From NCBI GenBank assembly GCA_003415625.1, contig PYIU01000010.1, positions 2,044,501 through 2,108,500 of the forward strand: DNA of 64,000 nt, read 5' to 3'. Source of the DNA: Aquanectria penicillioides. Lineage: Eukaryota; Ascomycota; Sordariomycetes; Hypocreales; Nectriaceae. Below the pieces are notes generated by a model, which ran no database searches, was not told the DNA's origin, and saw only the letters and a program-made list of their open reading frames with translations. Positions 22,080-33,944 of the stretch are shown piece by piece; position 1 is the first letter of the stretch; each line of letters begins with the position of its first letter. Position numbers and translations under genes: made by a program.

Positions 22080-23051
22080 CGCGTGGGAGAGAACAAGAAA
22101 ATAAATAAAGCCAATTTTTTCGGGATGGGAAGCCAATCGATCCAAAGCGGCTTGGGAGAGAGCTTGTGCGTTATAATCCAGGACTCAGAGCACGGATGGT
22201 TGCTGCAGGTATTATCCCCTTTGAATCACAATAGTCTTGCCCTCAAACTAACAATGTCGAGGTAGGCATAGCCATCACATGCAGATCCGAACCACCCCGC
22301 CATCATAAATGCTCTGCCAATATCGCGGAATGGGTCCGACGATGAAACATTGCATCAAGACGGCGTGAGCATCTGTGTTCCTTCCGAGGCTCCTTCTGAT
22401 GAGGATTACGACTCTTTGGGTCGTGGGGTAAATATTCTGTCTCGTACGATCCTGCTTTTCACAGTTGGGTGATGCTAACGTTTCAGTCACGCAACAGATG
22501 CGACTGACTTGGATTTAATTTACAATATGAACTCCATTGAGCGACTCAAGCTTTCCCACGGGGGAGTAAGGTCTGTGTAAATCCCCCCCGCAACGCATGT
22601 TTAGGTGGCTCAAATGCACTATCGGTCGTAAGATTTCCCATCGACTTGCTGATGTGAAGGCGAAATCGGTTCCATTCACGCTATTTCAATTTGCAGTACA
22701 CCAAGGAAGTTTTCCTCTGGTGCTTCCTCTTCTCGAGGAGGGTGCGGACGCAAACGCATTAAGTCGTTCGAACATTGCATCTACCGAGGAAGCAGCAAAG
22801 TATGGGCACTTGGGCATTGTGAAAATGCTTGTGGATGCTGAGACAGAAGGTGATCTTAGCAGGAAGAGGTATAGCAAGGCAATATTCTAAGCAAGTTTAA
22901 GAAACCAATGTCGCGAAGTCCATTTCTGGATATAATAGGTGATTCAGAAGGATCTGAAGTTATGCTTGGCCAAATGATATCAAGACTTTCCGTAGATGTG
23001 ACTGAAATAGAATACTCTGAGGTGACACACGAACTGTTTACTATTTTATAG
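22080..23051 (+). pseudogene. Decayed ankyrin-repeat gene fragment
   Basis: The clearest part is 22,597-22,890, where a frame carries one recognisable ankyrin unit: FQFAVHQGSFPLVLPLLEEGADANAL followed by AAKYGHLGIVKMLVDAE. That frame stops at 22,890, but the next frame stays open to a stop at 23,049-23,051, as if one base were missing near 22,885. Upstream, 22,080-22,500 has short coding-like pieces in different frames (for example SEAPSDEDYDSLGR) interrupted by stops. I read the stretch as the remains of an ankyrin protein gene of the kind common beside fungal NLR loci. A small surviving two-frame gene is the alternative. Confidence 0.45.
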
Positions 23052-23178
23052 CTTAAAAATCTTGAATGGTCCTATCGCGCGGATACCTGTTCATGTAGGG
23101 TCACTCACTTGCCCGTATCACATTTAGCATTCAGAAGTCTCTTTCATTTGTTTCCACTATGATTAAGTATCCTAATTC

Positions 23179-26100
23179 CTAACCTTTAGACTTCATCGCT
23201 GCTGTTGCTATGGCAGATAATCTGAGCTCGTGTGGGAGATCTGTGAACTTCTTGATATTCAGATATGACCACTTATCCATCATCTCCGTTGCCATCCCCT
23301 CAAGCAACAAAGTCATCCCAGATAATCCCCAGACGTTTGCCAACTTTTCCATGTATTGAGCCTCAAGCTTCTTTTTCAGGTCTTCTTCGTAAATCCTGGT
23401 GTAGCCCAACAGGGTCGCTGCGATCCCTGCAGCGATGGGCGTTGCCACTGATGTTCCGGATTTGCACACGTCAGCTCCTTCATCTTCACTCACGCAGAGA
23501 GATGCTCCAGGTACATCTACGCCAAGTGTCATGAAGCAAGTCTTTGCGTTGTAATCGGGAGGGGGATTGTAGCGCTGTGCCCAACCGTAGTCGTCGGTCC
23601 CACGGATGGAGAGCACATGCATGTCGTGTGCTGGGAACATTTCTTCCCTGTTCCCACCATCATTTGCTGCAGCCGCAAAAAAGAGAATCTGTTTCTTAGT
23701 GTGTGTGAGGGCTTCCAGTATTGCAATACTAATAACAAGGTTGCCATCGACACGGATTTCTTTGTCATAGCCAAACGACATCGTGATGATGTTGGCGTTG
23801 CAATCCTTGGAAGCCCACTCTATTGCCTTGAAACCTGTTAGGAAAGCGCAACATGTGAAAAATACGCAAACAAATGCCTTTCCGCCAGCTTTTGGCTTAT
23901 GTGGATGTAATTTTGATGCGGCAGGGAAGGACTATTACTTACTTTGGCAACACGACTGGTAGCCTCAGTCAAATCTGCTGTATCTTTTGCTACGCGGGCA
24001 ACAAAAATGTCAGCAGCTGGCGCCACTTTCATGAGAACTGATAACACATGTGTTCCATGCCCATCTTCATCCTTTTTTGATGTGTTATCCTCCTCGACAT
24101 AGTCCTTCCAGCCTTTGATGCGTTTCTTGCGCTCTCTATTGAAAAACACAGCGCCAGGATCGTAACCCGTATCCAACACTGCAATGCGGATTCTGTTTTT
24201 TAACAAGGCTTCCTGTGTCGCAAATTGAGATACAACTGTTTGATTAACAAGGCTACCCTTATGTTCATTCAGCCATGCTTCGGCACTCGCTCTAGAATAT
24301 TTGTTAGCTACTACCATCACCATGTCGGGCATAATTTGCCGTTTAGTTACGAACCCCAATACGGTCGAGACATCTCCATTCCCACCAGGCTGATAATTCT
24401 TGTTCAGCAGTCCTGAGGATCGAGAAATATCTCCCCCTACGGCCTCTTTTAGGCGCGCAGCAACACCATCCACTCGCTGACGTTGGATATTTCCGTTCTC
24501 ATCAACCCAACCGGTGCCTTGAACAAGCGTCTTCAGAGGATTTACAACCTTTTGCAGCAGCGTCGTACGCCTCTCTTCAATTGTCAACTCTTCTTCTAGT
24601 TCTAGGAGAGATTTTTGAGAATTTCGATTAGGTAGGGGCGTGAAGAAAGCTCCACTTGCGCAGTTTGAGACAAGAAGCCGATATGTCTCCAATGTCTCCG
24701 TATCTTTCAGCTTAATATCAGGCCAGTGCTTCTTCTTCACTCCGTTTCGAATCTTTGTTGTGGTATCATTTATTATCTTCTCGATGTTTGGTGGCTCACA
24801 AGGGCTCAGAGGTACGGTGGTGGCCAACGATGCTTGCCGATGAGACAGTCGCTTCCGGCCCAGTTCATAGAGCAAGGTACCGAGCGCTAAAAGTCGAGGG
24901 TAACGGTGTAAAATCTGGCCAGGAGGCAACCTTTCTACAGAACTGAATTTCGAAATGCTGCCGTATGAAAACGCAAAGTATGGTGCCCAGTCAATGGTGG
25001 GTTCGTCAATGTCGTCGTCTTCGTCCTCCTTTTCTCGAAATAGTTGAATAGACTCCGTTGTCCACTGCACATTCATAAAATCAGAGTCGTAGAATTGCCA
25101 GATCGATTTGGCCAAGATGTAAGCGATGAGCAGTTTAATCTTGGGGGCCAGTGAATATCGGTCGAGAACACTCGCGAGCGACATGCTTCTTTCATCTGCA
25201 ATGTCGACTTCGATGTCAACAGCACGCTTGAGTTGCAGCAGCACCTCGTCTCTGATCCGAACATCCATGCATCCTGAGCCAATATCCTTGTTAAGGAGAG
25301 TGCAAAACTCAGAAGTCGATTTGATTTCTGCAGCATGACCATGATCTGATTTGGCGGATTCCATTGCATGGACTGTCATGACATCCTCCTCCTTACCAGA
25401 ACAATCCTCCGTATCTTTGAAACCCACTCTCTTGGCACTTCGTTGTTTTCTAGTTCCTAGTTAGCAATCATCCAAAAAATTTGGTTACGGTGACATGCCT
25501 TGAAATACGGAATTGAAGGTGTTGCCACTTGACATTTTCCACAAATTCGAAGGAGCCCTTTTTCGTGAAGAGAGTGTGGAAAATTACTTCATTATCGATG
25601 GCTTGAAAGTGTTCTTTCAGCTCAAGTCTTCCCCAATGGCTTCTCATCATATTTTGCGATGAGTCGGGCAGACCACAGCAGCATTCTGCATATTTCTTCA
25701 GTAATCTGTACAATGTGTTATGGACATGCCGTGGGTAGCTCTCGTCTTCCGGTAATTTCTTTTTGTTGATGTTTGACTGCATCTCAGCGTGTTGCTGTGC
25801 TATTTCTGCACGCTTCTTGGCTTGGCCCTTGGATTGAGAGAAGCTTTTTAGAAATACCAAATAGCGCTTGAATTTTTCTGGAGGAATGGCAACAAACATA
25901 TCTACACTGTTGCTTATATCCTCTTCCACTTCGCGATCTGTCTTAGATCGAGCCCGGGGAACAGGGAGTTCAATTAGCGTGTTCAGAGTTGGGAACCGAG
26001 CGGATACATTCTGATGTTTGCTGGACTTTGATAAACGGTTTTTAGGGAACTTTCCATGTCCATTAGCACCTTGAACTCTTAATATTGTTTGTAGCTGAGA

Positions 26101-26402
26101 TTACAAACCGTGCAAACTAGTTCTAATCCACATAGGAATTGCTCTCGCCTTGCTACCATTGCTCTCAGATCTCGGTAATCCGTCTGCTCGAATTTTTCAT
26201 GGTCAAAGGAAACACATTGAAGAGACCCGGCCAGCATTGCTAGGTTCTTGGCGTGTTCAATCTTTGAAGGGGTCTTGGAAAGCGAAACATGCTGTTTGCC
26301 CAAGAGCTCTCCAGCAACACAGGCAACATCCTGCGCCGCGCGCTGTGCAAATTCAACTTGAGCGGCAATCCGTTCAAGTTCGTCCCTTGCTAACGGCTCC
26401 AT
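23179..26402 (-). CDS. Subtilisin-like (S8) protease with DUF7580-like N-terminal region
   Basis: Four exons, 26402-26109, 26049-25489, 25430-23943 and 23826-23179, about 996 residues, all in phase; exon boundaries two and three are the least sure. The protease domain fills the C-terminal third: Asp near residue 705 (IAVLDTGYD), His near 743 (DGHGTHVLS), oxyanion Asn near 836 (AAAANDGG) and Ser near 907 (SGTSVATPIAAG), so the triad is complete. There is no signal peptide, so it is intracellular. The N-terminal two thirds contain a kinase-derived DUF7580-like region (SLASVLDRY...LLALGTLLYELGRKR). This architecture is known from fungal allorecognition-type loci, where the N-terminal part senses and the protease executes. 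It is divergent from the small LAPNF-type gene starting at 26,884, with 481 bp between them. Confidence 0.85.
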
Positions 26403-26883
26403 GATGAGCAACAAAGTTGTGAAGCTGCAACTGCAACCATACAACTGGATGGAGTGAATCTTTTTCTGCACATGTGCGGGGTTAAATGGAACCTGAGATC
26501 ATACAACCGTGGGGCACAGTCTGACAGGCCGAATACGAATTGATGAGACCGGCTTGCGCTTGTCTCATAGCCCATCTAAGATCAACAACTGCTGATAGTC
26601 CTTTTGGACCTCCATGAAATAGTGATTTTGAGAACGCGGCCTTGAAAAGATGTCGAGCATCTCATCAGCCTGATTTGAGAGACTCACATGTTCCCCGCCT
26701 CTTGTCAGCGAACCTCGCATTGATTGGTGCGATTGGCGAAACAGTTCAGCTGAATATGCCCTGCAGCCTCGTTGTGCGATGGGCACCAAATCAGCAGGAA
26801 TAAATTCTCTCAGCGTTGAGATCAACCTAAAACCATCCAAACTCAGAGCGTCACATTCACTTGACATCTTCGCCTCATTCAGA
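26403..26883. promoter_or_regulatory. Bidirectional promoter between protease and LAPNF-type gene
   Basis: 481 bp separating two divergent starts. The open frames inside it (for example minus 26,565-26,897) carry no recognisable motif and overlap the plus-strand gene. Shared control of the two genes would be expected if they form a functional pair. Confidence 0.45.
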
Positions 26884-27714
26884 ATGTCTTCCATCAAGAC
26901 CTACGTCCTGGCGCCCAACTTCAGCTATCACCCCAATACATCGATTTGTATCGGTGACATCATAGCATACCCAGACGACCCAACAAAGCCGCTAAGCAGT
27001 GTTCCAGAGTCCGAACTGAAGCCCCTTGAGAGTCATTTCGACTACGATAACGAGTTGAGCAATCAAAGTAGCTCGTCTCTCCATGGTAGCGTCTGGGCGA
27101 CGTTTCTCGAGAAAGCCCACGCCAAGGTCGGTGGCGGAACTAGCGACGAGCTTCTAACAAAATACACCGTCCGGCGTCTTGAGACAATATATTTTAAGAA
27201 GCAGCCGACAGACGAGGAAGCCGCCGAGCGCATCAAAGATAAGAAGGTTACGGCTGCGATCAACGCGGGCATTTTGTCTAAGAAGCCAGTGTTTATGATT
27301 ACGGGTTTGAAAGTTGCTCGTGGATTTCAACTGTCAAGTATGGTTGGATCAGCAGCAGATGTTGACGCCGAAGCCAAGGTCCCCATTACCCCAGACATCG
27401 GTATGGGAACAGATGGTAAATACTCTCGTCAAGCAAAAGTCGAGCAAAAACATCGTACCGGTCAGGATATCATTTTTGCATATCAGCTCCACATCATCGC
27501 CCACAAAGGGTTCTGGCTGTGGCAGAAGGATGTGGATATTAGCGTCTACAAGCCCCCAGCAGCCTTCCTGACTGATAGACATAAGGAAGGAGACGAGGAG
27601 CCAGTGGGCATGGGAGAGGCCACCGAGCTAGGGTTGCGTGAGTTTGATAAGGAGCTACAAGTTGAGGCTATAACCGCTACCGACGGTGTATGTATTATAT
27701 TGAGCGACGAGTAG
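26884..27714 (+). CDS. LAPNF-type fungal protein of unknown function
   Basis: Single exon, 276 residues from the ATG at 26,884 (an in-frame upstream codon at 26,779 would add 35 residues of poor quality). The sequence shows the pattern of a widespread uncharacterised ascomycete family: YVLAPNFSY near the start followed by GDIIAYPDDPTKPL, a central VFMITGLKVARGFQL, then DIIFAYQLHII and a tail with KPPAAFL and an acidic end. No signal peptide or clear membrane helix. In my memory this family often lies near fungal NLR, patatin or protease genes; that is recollection, not a search. Sitting divergently beside an intracellular S8 protease, it could be that enzyme's substrate or partner. Confidence 0.75.
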   Translation: MSSIKTYVLAPNFSYHPNTSICIGDIIAYPDDPTKPLSSVPESELKPLESHFDYDNELSNQSSSSLHGSVWATFLEKAHAKVGGGTSDELLTKYTVRRLETIYFKKQPTDEEAAERIKDKKVTAAINAGILSKKPVFMITGLKVARGFQLSSMVGSAADVDAEAKVPITPDIGMGTDGKYSRQAKVEQKHRTGQDIIFAYQLHIIAHKGFWLWQKDVDISVYKPPAAFLTDRHKEGDEEPVGMGEATELGLREFDKELQVEAITATDGVCIILSDE

Positions 27715-28288
27715 ACCCCTTTCACGCATTCAAATTTTGGATACATTCGAGGCTGGCATTGCCAGAAATCGGGGGGTGCGCACGAGTAGAAAACTCACTC
27801 CTAGAACTACGGCACATAGGTGGCTAATATATGATGCAACTCTGAGCGACTTGAACCGTTGGGTGTGCGTCATTCATCGCGATACTCAGAGAAGAAAACT
27901 ATCGTTCAGACAATTGGTCAACTTGGATCTGTTGAATCTCATAACCCTTCGTATTCCACACAAGAAGCCGCTTCCGCTGCCCAATAGCGGCATTTTCAAC
28001 ATTTGCATGCACGTACCCCGCTCGTTTTAAGCACCAGTCAGCCTCAGCCTTAGCCTCACTGAGACCATCTTTCACCTTACGCATTTCAAGTTGCATTTTG
28101 TTGATATGTGCATGCATGACTCCCGGTATGGGAAGAAGAAGTCCAACCCACTAACAATGCGATTGTCCCCTTAATGACGAATCATTACATGACAGCTAGT
28201 CATCGTTTCTGATCACCTCGTAGCGAGGTGTCGGCTGCTCATTGAGTGTCCAACCGTCAAGGCACGATAGTATTGACCACCGCCCACA
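27715..28288. promoter_or_regulatory. Gap with upstream region of the kinase-phosphorylase gene
   Basis: 574 bp between two plus-strand genes. It holds the 3' end of the LAPNF-type gene, the promoter of the next gene, and a weak minus-strand frame described separately at 27,899-28,117. Confidence 0.35.
27899..28117 (-). CDS. Possible small helical protein, uncertain
   Basis: A 72-codon frame rich in Lys, Glu, Gln and Ala (MQLEMRKVKDGLSEAKAEAD) that would form an amphipathic helix. In-frame sequence continues upstream to a TTAG that could be a splice acceptor, so it may be the last exon of a tiny gene. No family recognised, and no donor that fits the phase was found. It may equally be chance. 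Confidence 0.2.
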   Translation of the reverse strand: MHAHINKMQLEMRKVKDGLSEAKAEADWCLKRAGYVHANVENAAIGQRKRLLVWNTKGYEIQQIQVDQLSER

Positions 28289-31200
28289 ATGGCTCAGCCA
28301 AGTCAGTTGTCCCCTTTGAAGGGGATAGCTCAAGCGACAAGGGGCTGCATCGACAGCTTCGAGTCTTGCCTGAGCATCAAACTCCTAATGAAAGACGGCT
28401 GGGCAGAGAGTCGCCTTGCCGACATGAATCTCTGGGCCTCGGGCGTCGGTGCATTGGCTATGCCCGAAGCCTCCCTGGATCGCAGATTACAGTTCCAGCC
28501 CAAAGCGATTGTGGTAGTAACTAGTCTTCTCGTTACTCTCCAAGAGTTGGTTCAATATTGCCGCATCTGTGCTTCAGAGAATCGGCAAGAAGAAACCGAC
28601 GGTGCGGAAAAGGAGTCTAGATCCATTGACTCGGCTGATGAAGGAACTACTCACCTGGCCTTTGGCGATGATTCAGACGCTACACAAAGCGCCATCTCTT
28701 GGTTTGATTCCTTGGATCCAGGGAGCGAGTCAGATTCCTCGACTGATTTCGAAGACAAGGGTGATTCAGGGCAAACAAAATCCGAAGCAACCCTCTCAAA
28801 AGCCATGAAGGATACAGAGGACATCCTTGACCAACTTCTTATGCTGGGATATGCAATTCGAAAATCCGGGACGGTCGCACGACTGCAAAGAGCTGACAAT
28901 ACCTTCCAAGCGAACGGTAATGAGTACTATAGATTGCAGCTCGAGTCAGCTTTGGTCAATGCAACTAAAAGGCGGGAATGGAGTCTTGGGGAGATGAAAA
29001 TACTACTGCAGAAGATCGGATGCGGCAGGCTAATGCTTCGGAGAATGTTGGTAAACTAACACCCCAGCAACACCACTTAATAGTTGCAAACCTTCGTCGC
29101 CGTCACAGGTTCCAATATGCTAGACGGCATCAACAGAAATTGGACTACTCCCCCTTCGTCCATCCCATTCCAAAGCCTCGGGTAGAAAACAACGTCACCG
29201 CTGAAAAAAAGGATAATCTGTCAAAGCTCGGCCAGGAGGGAGTCGTTGAAACTCATAACACGCAAGATCCTCGCGACTTAGAAACCACTGTTACAGCAGA
29301 TGATTCACTCGAAGCCAGAGGAACAAGCGCAACAGCACCATCTGCAGTGGAAGGGGACATCATGAAAGCTTCAATTCCTCTACAAGCAGCGGCGAGCCGC
29401 GTGTCGGTATCAGTTGCGAAGATGCGCTACCCTTCTCCTCCTTCAATATCAAACCAAATGAGAGGCTTTAAATGCCCATGTTGCTATCAAACACTCCCTG
29501 AAATGTTCCAGGAGCCATCAAGGTGGAGGTGAGCCAAAAGAAGCCGAATTATGGATATTTGTACTAGGAGCAGGCGCTAATCAGCATAGAAAACATATCG
29601 TCGAAGATCTTTGTCCATACACCTGTCCATTTCCCGACTGCACCGTACCGGAACTGTTGTTCATTTCACGACTTGCTTGGCGCAATCATATACTAGATGC
29701 TCACGGTGCCGGTCAGTATTGGGAATGCTTGGCCTGTGCCGGAACTTCAACCCCAAACACATTTCAAAGCCGCGAGGAGTTTGTCAATCACAACAGTACT
29801 AAGCACAGAGAGACAATATCTGAAGAGCAGATTGTTGAGCTCCAAGAATCATGCCGCAAGATGGCGCTGCCGAACATTTCGCAATGTCCTCTCTGTCCGT
29901 GGCCTCAGGAAGAAGACGCGGTGCCAGATGCCATAGCGAACTTGGAGCATGTTGGTAATTGCATCCACCAATTCTCGCTTAATGCTCTTCCTTGGGTTGA
30001 AAAGAACCGTGAAATGACTGCTGAAGATCATCATGCTCTCGCCTCTCACGTTGAAAAATGGCTCAGCGGTATTACAGACCCGATAGGTCGTCATGAGCTC
30101 GAAAAGGTCGACATAATGAGCTTTAGCTTGTTGCCTAGCACACCTTCACCTATCAATCAAGACATCGCGGAAATTGGTGAATATGGCTTTGTTGAGAGTT
30201 CTGGAAGGCCTTCCAAGGGAGAACGAGGGTCCGCATCGTTTGACTCTGACCTCCCAGAAGTCAGAGGAACATTTTCAGATGACGCAACTGATTCAAGTCT
30301 GTCTTTACCCGAGCATGCCGATAGATCCGACTTCAAAGACAGAATTACTCATCGCCTCTTGAGAAATATCCAAGGCCAACATTTCCTCCCGGCGAGCGAG
30401 ATACATGCACTGACTCGTCCAAAACTTGTGGAGACAGAATTGGGCCGGGTAAGCCTTCAACCAGACGCGGACCTACTTGAATTCATTTCCGGGCGAGGCC
30501 AGCGAATTTTCCTTATCCTGGCCTACTGCCACTGCCTTGAGAACATCGTATCCGTGTATGACGGATTGTTTGATGACAGCAAGCTTCCAATTCAATGGAG
30601 GCCCAACCTGCCATCGGAGAGTTCCAGAGAGAAGCTGGGTGAAACAAGTGCTGAGGAGATGGCGATGCCGTGGAAAGGCTTTCAATTTCTCCACAGCGCA
30701 TATCAACAGGGCATTCTCAATTATCAATGGTTGTTTTTGGCGCCCGTCTTTACCGAGGACAGATTCAAGTATACATTTAATCGTCGAGTGCCTTTGCCGT
30801 ATCTTGCAATTCGACATGACCAGGGAACGCCCGAATTTCACGGACAGACGACAAGTATTCGGATTCATGAATCCCACTCCTTTCTACCTGTAAGCATTCC
30901 TTTAATGCTTTCCGCTATAGGTTTACTTTTGAGGCTTATCTGTATCAGGGACAGTTTGGAGGACCCAATGCGACTTTGACGAGAAATCCGTTTGACACGA
31001 GTTTCCACCTATTGAACACTTTAGGGAAACTAGATAACCCACACATCATAAAGCTGTTAGCTATTTACAGAAGAGGAGACTCCGTCTTCGTTCTGTCTCC
31101 CTGGCCGGATGGTGGTAATTTGAATGAGTTTTTTAATAGAAAGACTGACCATGCCACAAATATGGCTCCAAGTTCTGATCTCGTGTTATGGACATTGCAG

Positions 31201-33187
31201 CAGATGGCGGGTCTAGGAAAAGCAGTTTACACCTTTCACGAGAGCAACATTCTACATAAGGATTTAAGGCCCGAAAGGATTTTCGTTTTTGGCCAAGATG
31301 ACGGATCAAAGACGTTGAAGATTTTTTACAAGGACTACGCTCCTCAAGACGCTTCTGGCCAAGGAGAAATGTCAACCTCTACGCAAACGAATCGTCGATA
31401 TGTACCACCAGAAAGTTTTTTTGCTACTGTGGGCAGAAATAATAGATCTAATACCTTCCATGTTTGGTCATTGGGCTGCATATTCCTCGAGCTTTTGATT
31501 TGGCTTCTAGACGGCACAGATAGTGTGGACTCATTTCGAGGGCCACATGGCGTCCATGACGAAACTCGTATCGGTGCCACGTTAATAGAATGGATGGATT
31601 ATTCCGCAGCTCGTCTAAAGGCAAAGCCTCAGAATGCCTTGTCAGACGTTCTTGATCTTATCCGAAACCGAATGTTGGTGGTCTCAACGGCGGTCGAAGA
31701 TTCACGCAGTGGAGAAGGACGGGCCAGCTACGCCCAAATTTCTAGATCTCTAATGCATATATACCAGAAGGCGGCAAATAATGTTGAGTATCTTTTTGAT
31801 GCTGAGATATGGCGCGACCACAAAGAGCCAGCATCGACTGCGCCGGCAGCGTCATCGAAACACAGCCCGTCTCCTACTAAACTTCCTTCACAACCTTCCA
31901 GCCGCGATGGCTTTCAGATTGCCATCGTGTGCACACTCCCCGCGGAGTTTGATGCAGTTGAAATTCTTATCGATGAATCCTGGGACGATGATGGCGACAT
32001 GTACGGCAGAGCAGCGGGGGATGAGAATCAGTACACAACTGGCCGCATTGGCAATCACAACATCGTCGTTTCGTTGATGAGCATTTTGGACATGGCAGGT
32101 GTTGGCACAGCGCTTGCTAGCATGCGAGCTAGTTATCCATCCTTACAGCTAGTTTGTCTTGTCGGGATGTGTGGTGGAATGCCTCACAACAAGGATGGTG
32201 GCGAAATTCTACTAGGAGATGTGGTCATCGCCGAAACTCTCGTCCCGTACCACTTTAGTCGCCTACCCCCCCATAAAGTTATCTCCAACCCCAGGAGCGG
32301 CATTCAAGTCGTTGGGAAGGATAATAACAATTTACTCGACAATCTGAAGACCGAATATGGCAGAGACCAGCTGAGCCGCAGAACAAACTACTTCCTTCAA
32401 TACTTGCAGAACCCCGGTAGTTCAAGGAGAAGAACAATTAATTACGATTACCCAGGACTCAAGAATGACAAGCTGTACGATTCAGCATACCGCCATAAAC
32501 ACAATGCATCCTCAACTTACGAGTGCCGTGATTGCTTGAGCAGTCCGGACGCTGCGTGCCATGCCGTTTCTAGTTTGCCATGTGAGGAACTCGGGTGCGA
32601 TGACCATCAACTTATCGCCAGATGGCGGCTAGGAGGTCCGGAGCCCACAGTCCATATCGGAGCTGTCGCAGCTGGGGGTAACATTATGAAGTCTGGAGAC
32701 GAAAGGACAAGGATCGCAAAGGGCACAGACGCTATTGCGTTTGATTCGGGGAGCGTCGGATTAATATGGGATGAAATACCGACACTTTTCGTAAAGGGAG
32801 TTTGTGACTATGCGGACGGTCACAGGGAGGTGCAATGGCCATACTACGCAATGGCGACGGCGGCAGCAGCAACAAAGGCAATCCTTGAGCAAATTCCCGC
32901 GACAAACACTGCCGAGGGATGCATCCATGATAGTAAGCAGGCTTTTACCTCCATTGATTCACAAATGTGCTGACGAAAAAGCACCCGATACCACTTCCGT
33001 AGGGGCATCTAGTGGTGTGCCTTGGCCTGTAACGCAGATGATGAATGCGTATCAAATAAACGCCCAAGCACTCAAACTTTTTGTTGACAGGCTGTTTGGG
33101 GATTGGGACATGAAGCTCCAGGTGTGTTCCATCCAAGCAACGAATATAGTCATGTCCTTTGGCCGCATCCTACGAACATGGTATTGA
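28289..33187 (+). CDS. Multidomain zinc-finger / kinase-like / nucleoside phosphorylase-like protein
   Basis: Best model: 28289-28954, 29029-29528, 29590-30889, 30949-32932 and 32982-33187, about 1,551 residues. Introns 2-4 have clean signals and phase; the first (72 nt, GTCAAT donor) is weak, and a one-base loss near 28,975 is the alternative. The N-terminus is helical with an acidic linker. At about residues 370-500 lie Cys/His pairs of C2H2 type (CPCCYQTL, TCPFPDC, CLAC, CPLC). A kinase-like domain follows (about 820-1090) with HKDLRPERI but DYA instead of DFG. The C-terminal part from about 1,140 (QIAIVCTLPAEFDAVEIL...) is a PNP/UDP phosphorylase-like fold ending in KGVCDYADG. The usual FEMEAAG ribose-binding motif reads FDSGSVG. 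The PNP module is a known effector-type domain of fungal NLR proteins; here it sits at the C-terminus without a NACHT domain. Confidence 0.8.
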
Positions 33188-33944
33188 TGTCTGGTACAGC
33201 TTCGTAACGGCAGGTTTATCGTTTCCCTTCCCAGAATGCTCACTGAGGTACGTTTACTTTGTATTTGGCCTGCACAATCCTCATAGTCCCTCTCTGGGAT
33301 ATTCCATGTGTAAGACGGCACTGTGGTGTAGTGCAAATTGACTGATATCCTCACAGGATGAGCTGCGGACGATTCAGAAGTTGGAGGTCGACAGTTATTT
33401 CGAATGAACAAAGTTTGCAAGGATCGTGGCCGGGGCGCTATATGCGTTTCGGGCGAACCATTACGCTTGAAATAAGCAATGCCTATCTCAATACCGCAGA
33501 CGATGGGAAAAATATCAAGTGTCTCGCCCGATAAGGCCGCCAACATCGTCTAAATGCAAAGTGTGACAAAGTTTGACGTCACACTAGTTAAACATGCAAG
33601 GGTGTGAGTGATACCGCCATAAGCTAGGGTCGTCCGCAACCTGCGCAAAGTCAGGTCGCGAATAATCACAAGCTCAACGTAGACGCGAATATAGGCCATC
33701 TTATAACAACAGAATGTCATCGCTCTTGGCACAGGACTGACCCAAACAGCATTAAACGGGGAGAGAACGTTAACTTGGTCATGCATGGATCTGCTTAGTT
33801 CCGAACATGTCCACATAGGCACTTAAGGCTGAGCAGAGATGTTTGAGAAATCTGGTGGCAACACGCAGAGATTTATGTGTATATCTACAGCATTTAAACA
33901 CGGATGTTGGAACGACTGGACTGATTACATGTTCATTTAAATTG
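33188..33944. terminator. Convergent 3' region
   Basis: 757 bp between the end of the kinase/phosphorylase-like gene and the end of the MFS gene. The frames seen are short and overlap. Contains both 3' UTRs; a small further exon of the left gene cannot be excluded. Confidence 0.35.

Noticed and set aside
26884..27714. Calling the LAPNF-type protein a gasdermin or pore-forming protein
   Set aside because: Only genomic position suggests it. I see no alignment-level resemblance to gasdermins by eye, and the family is uncharacterised as far as I know.
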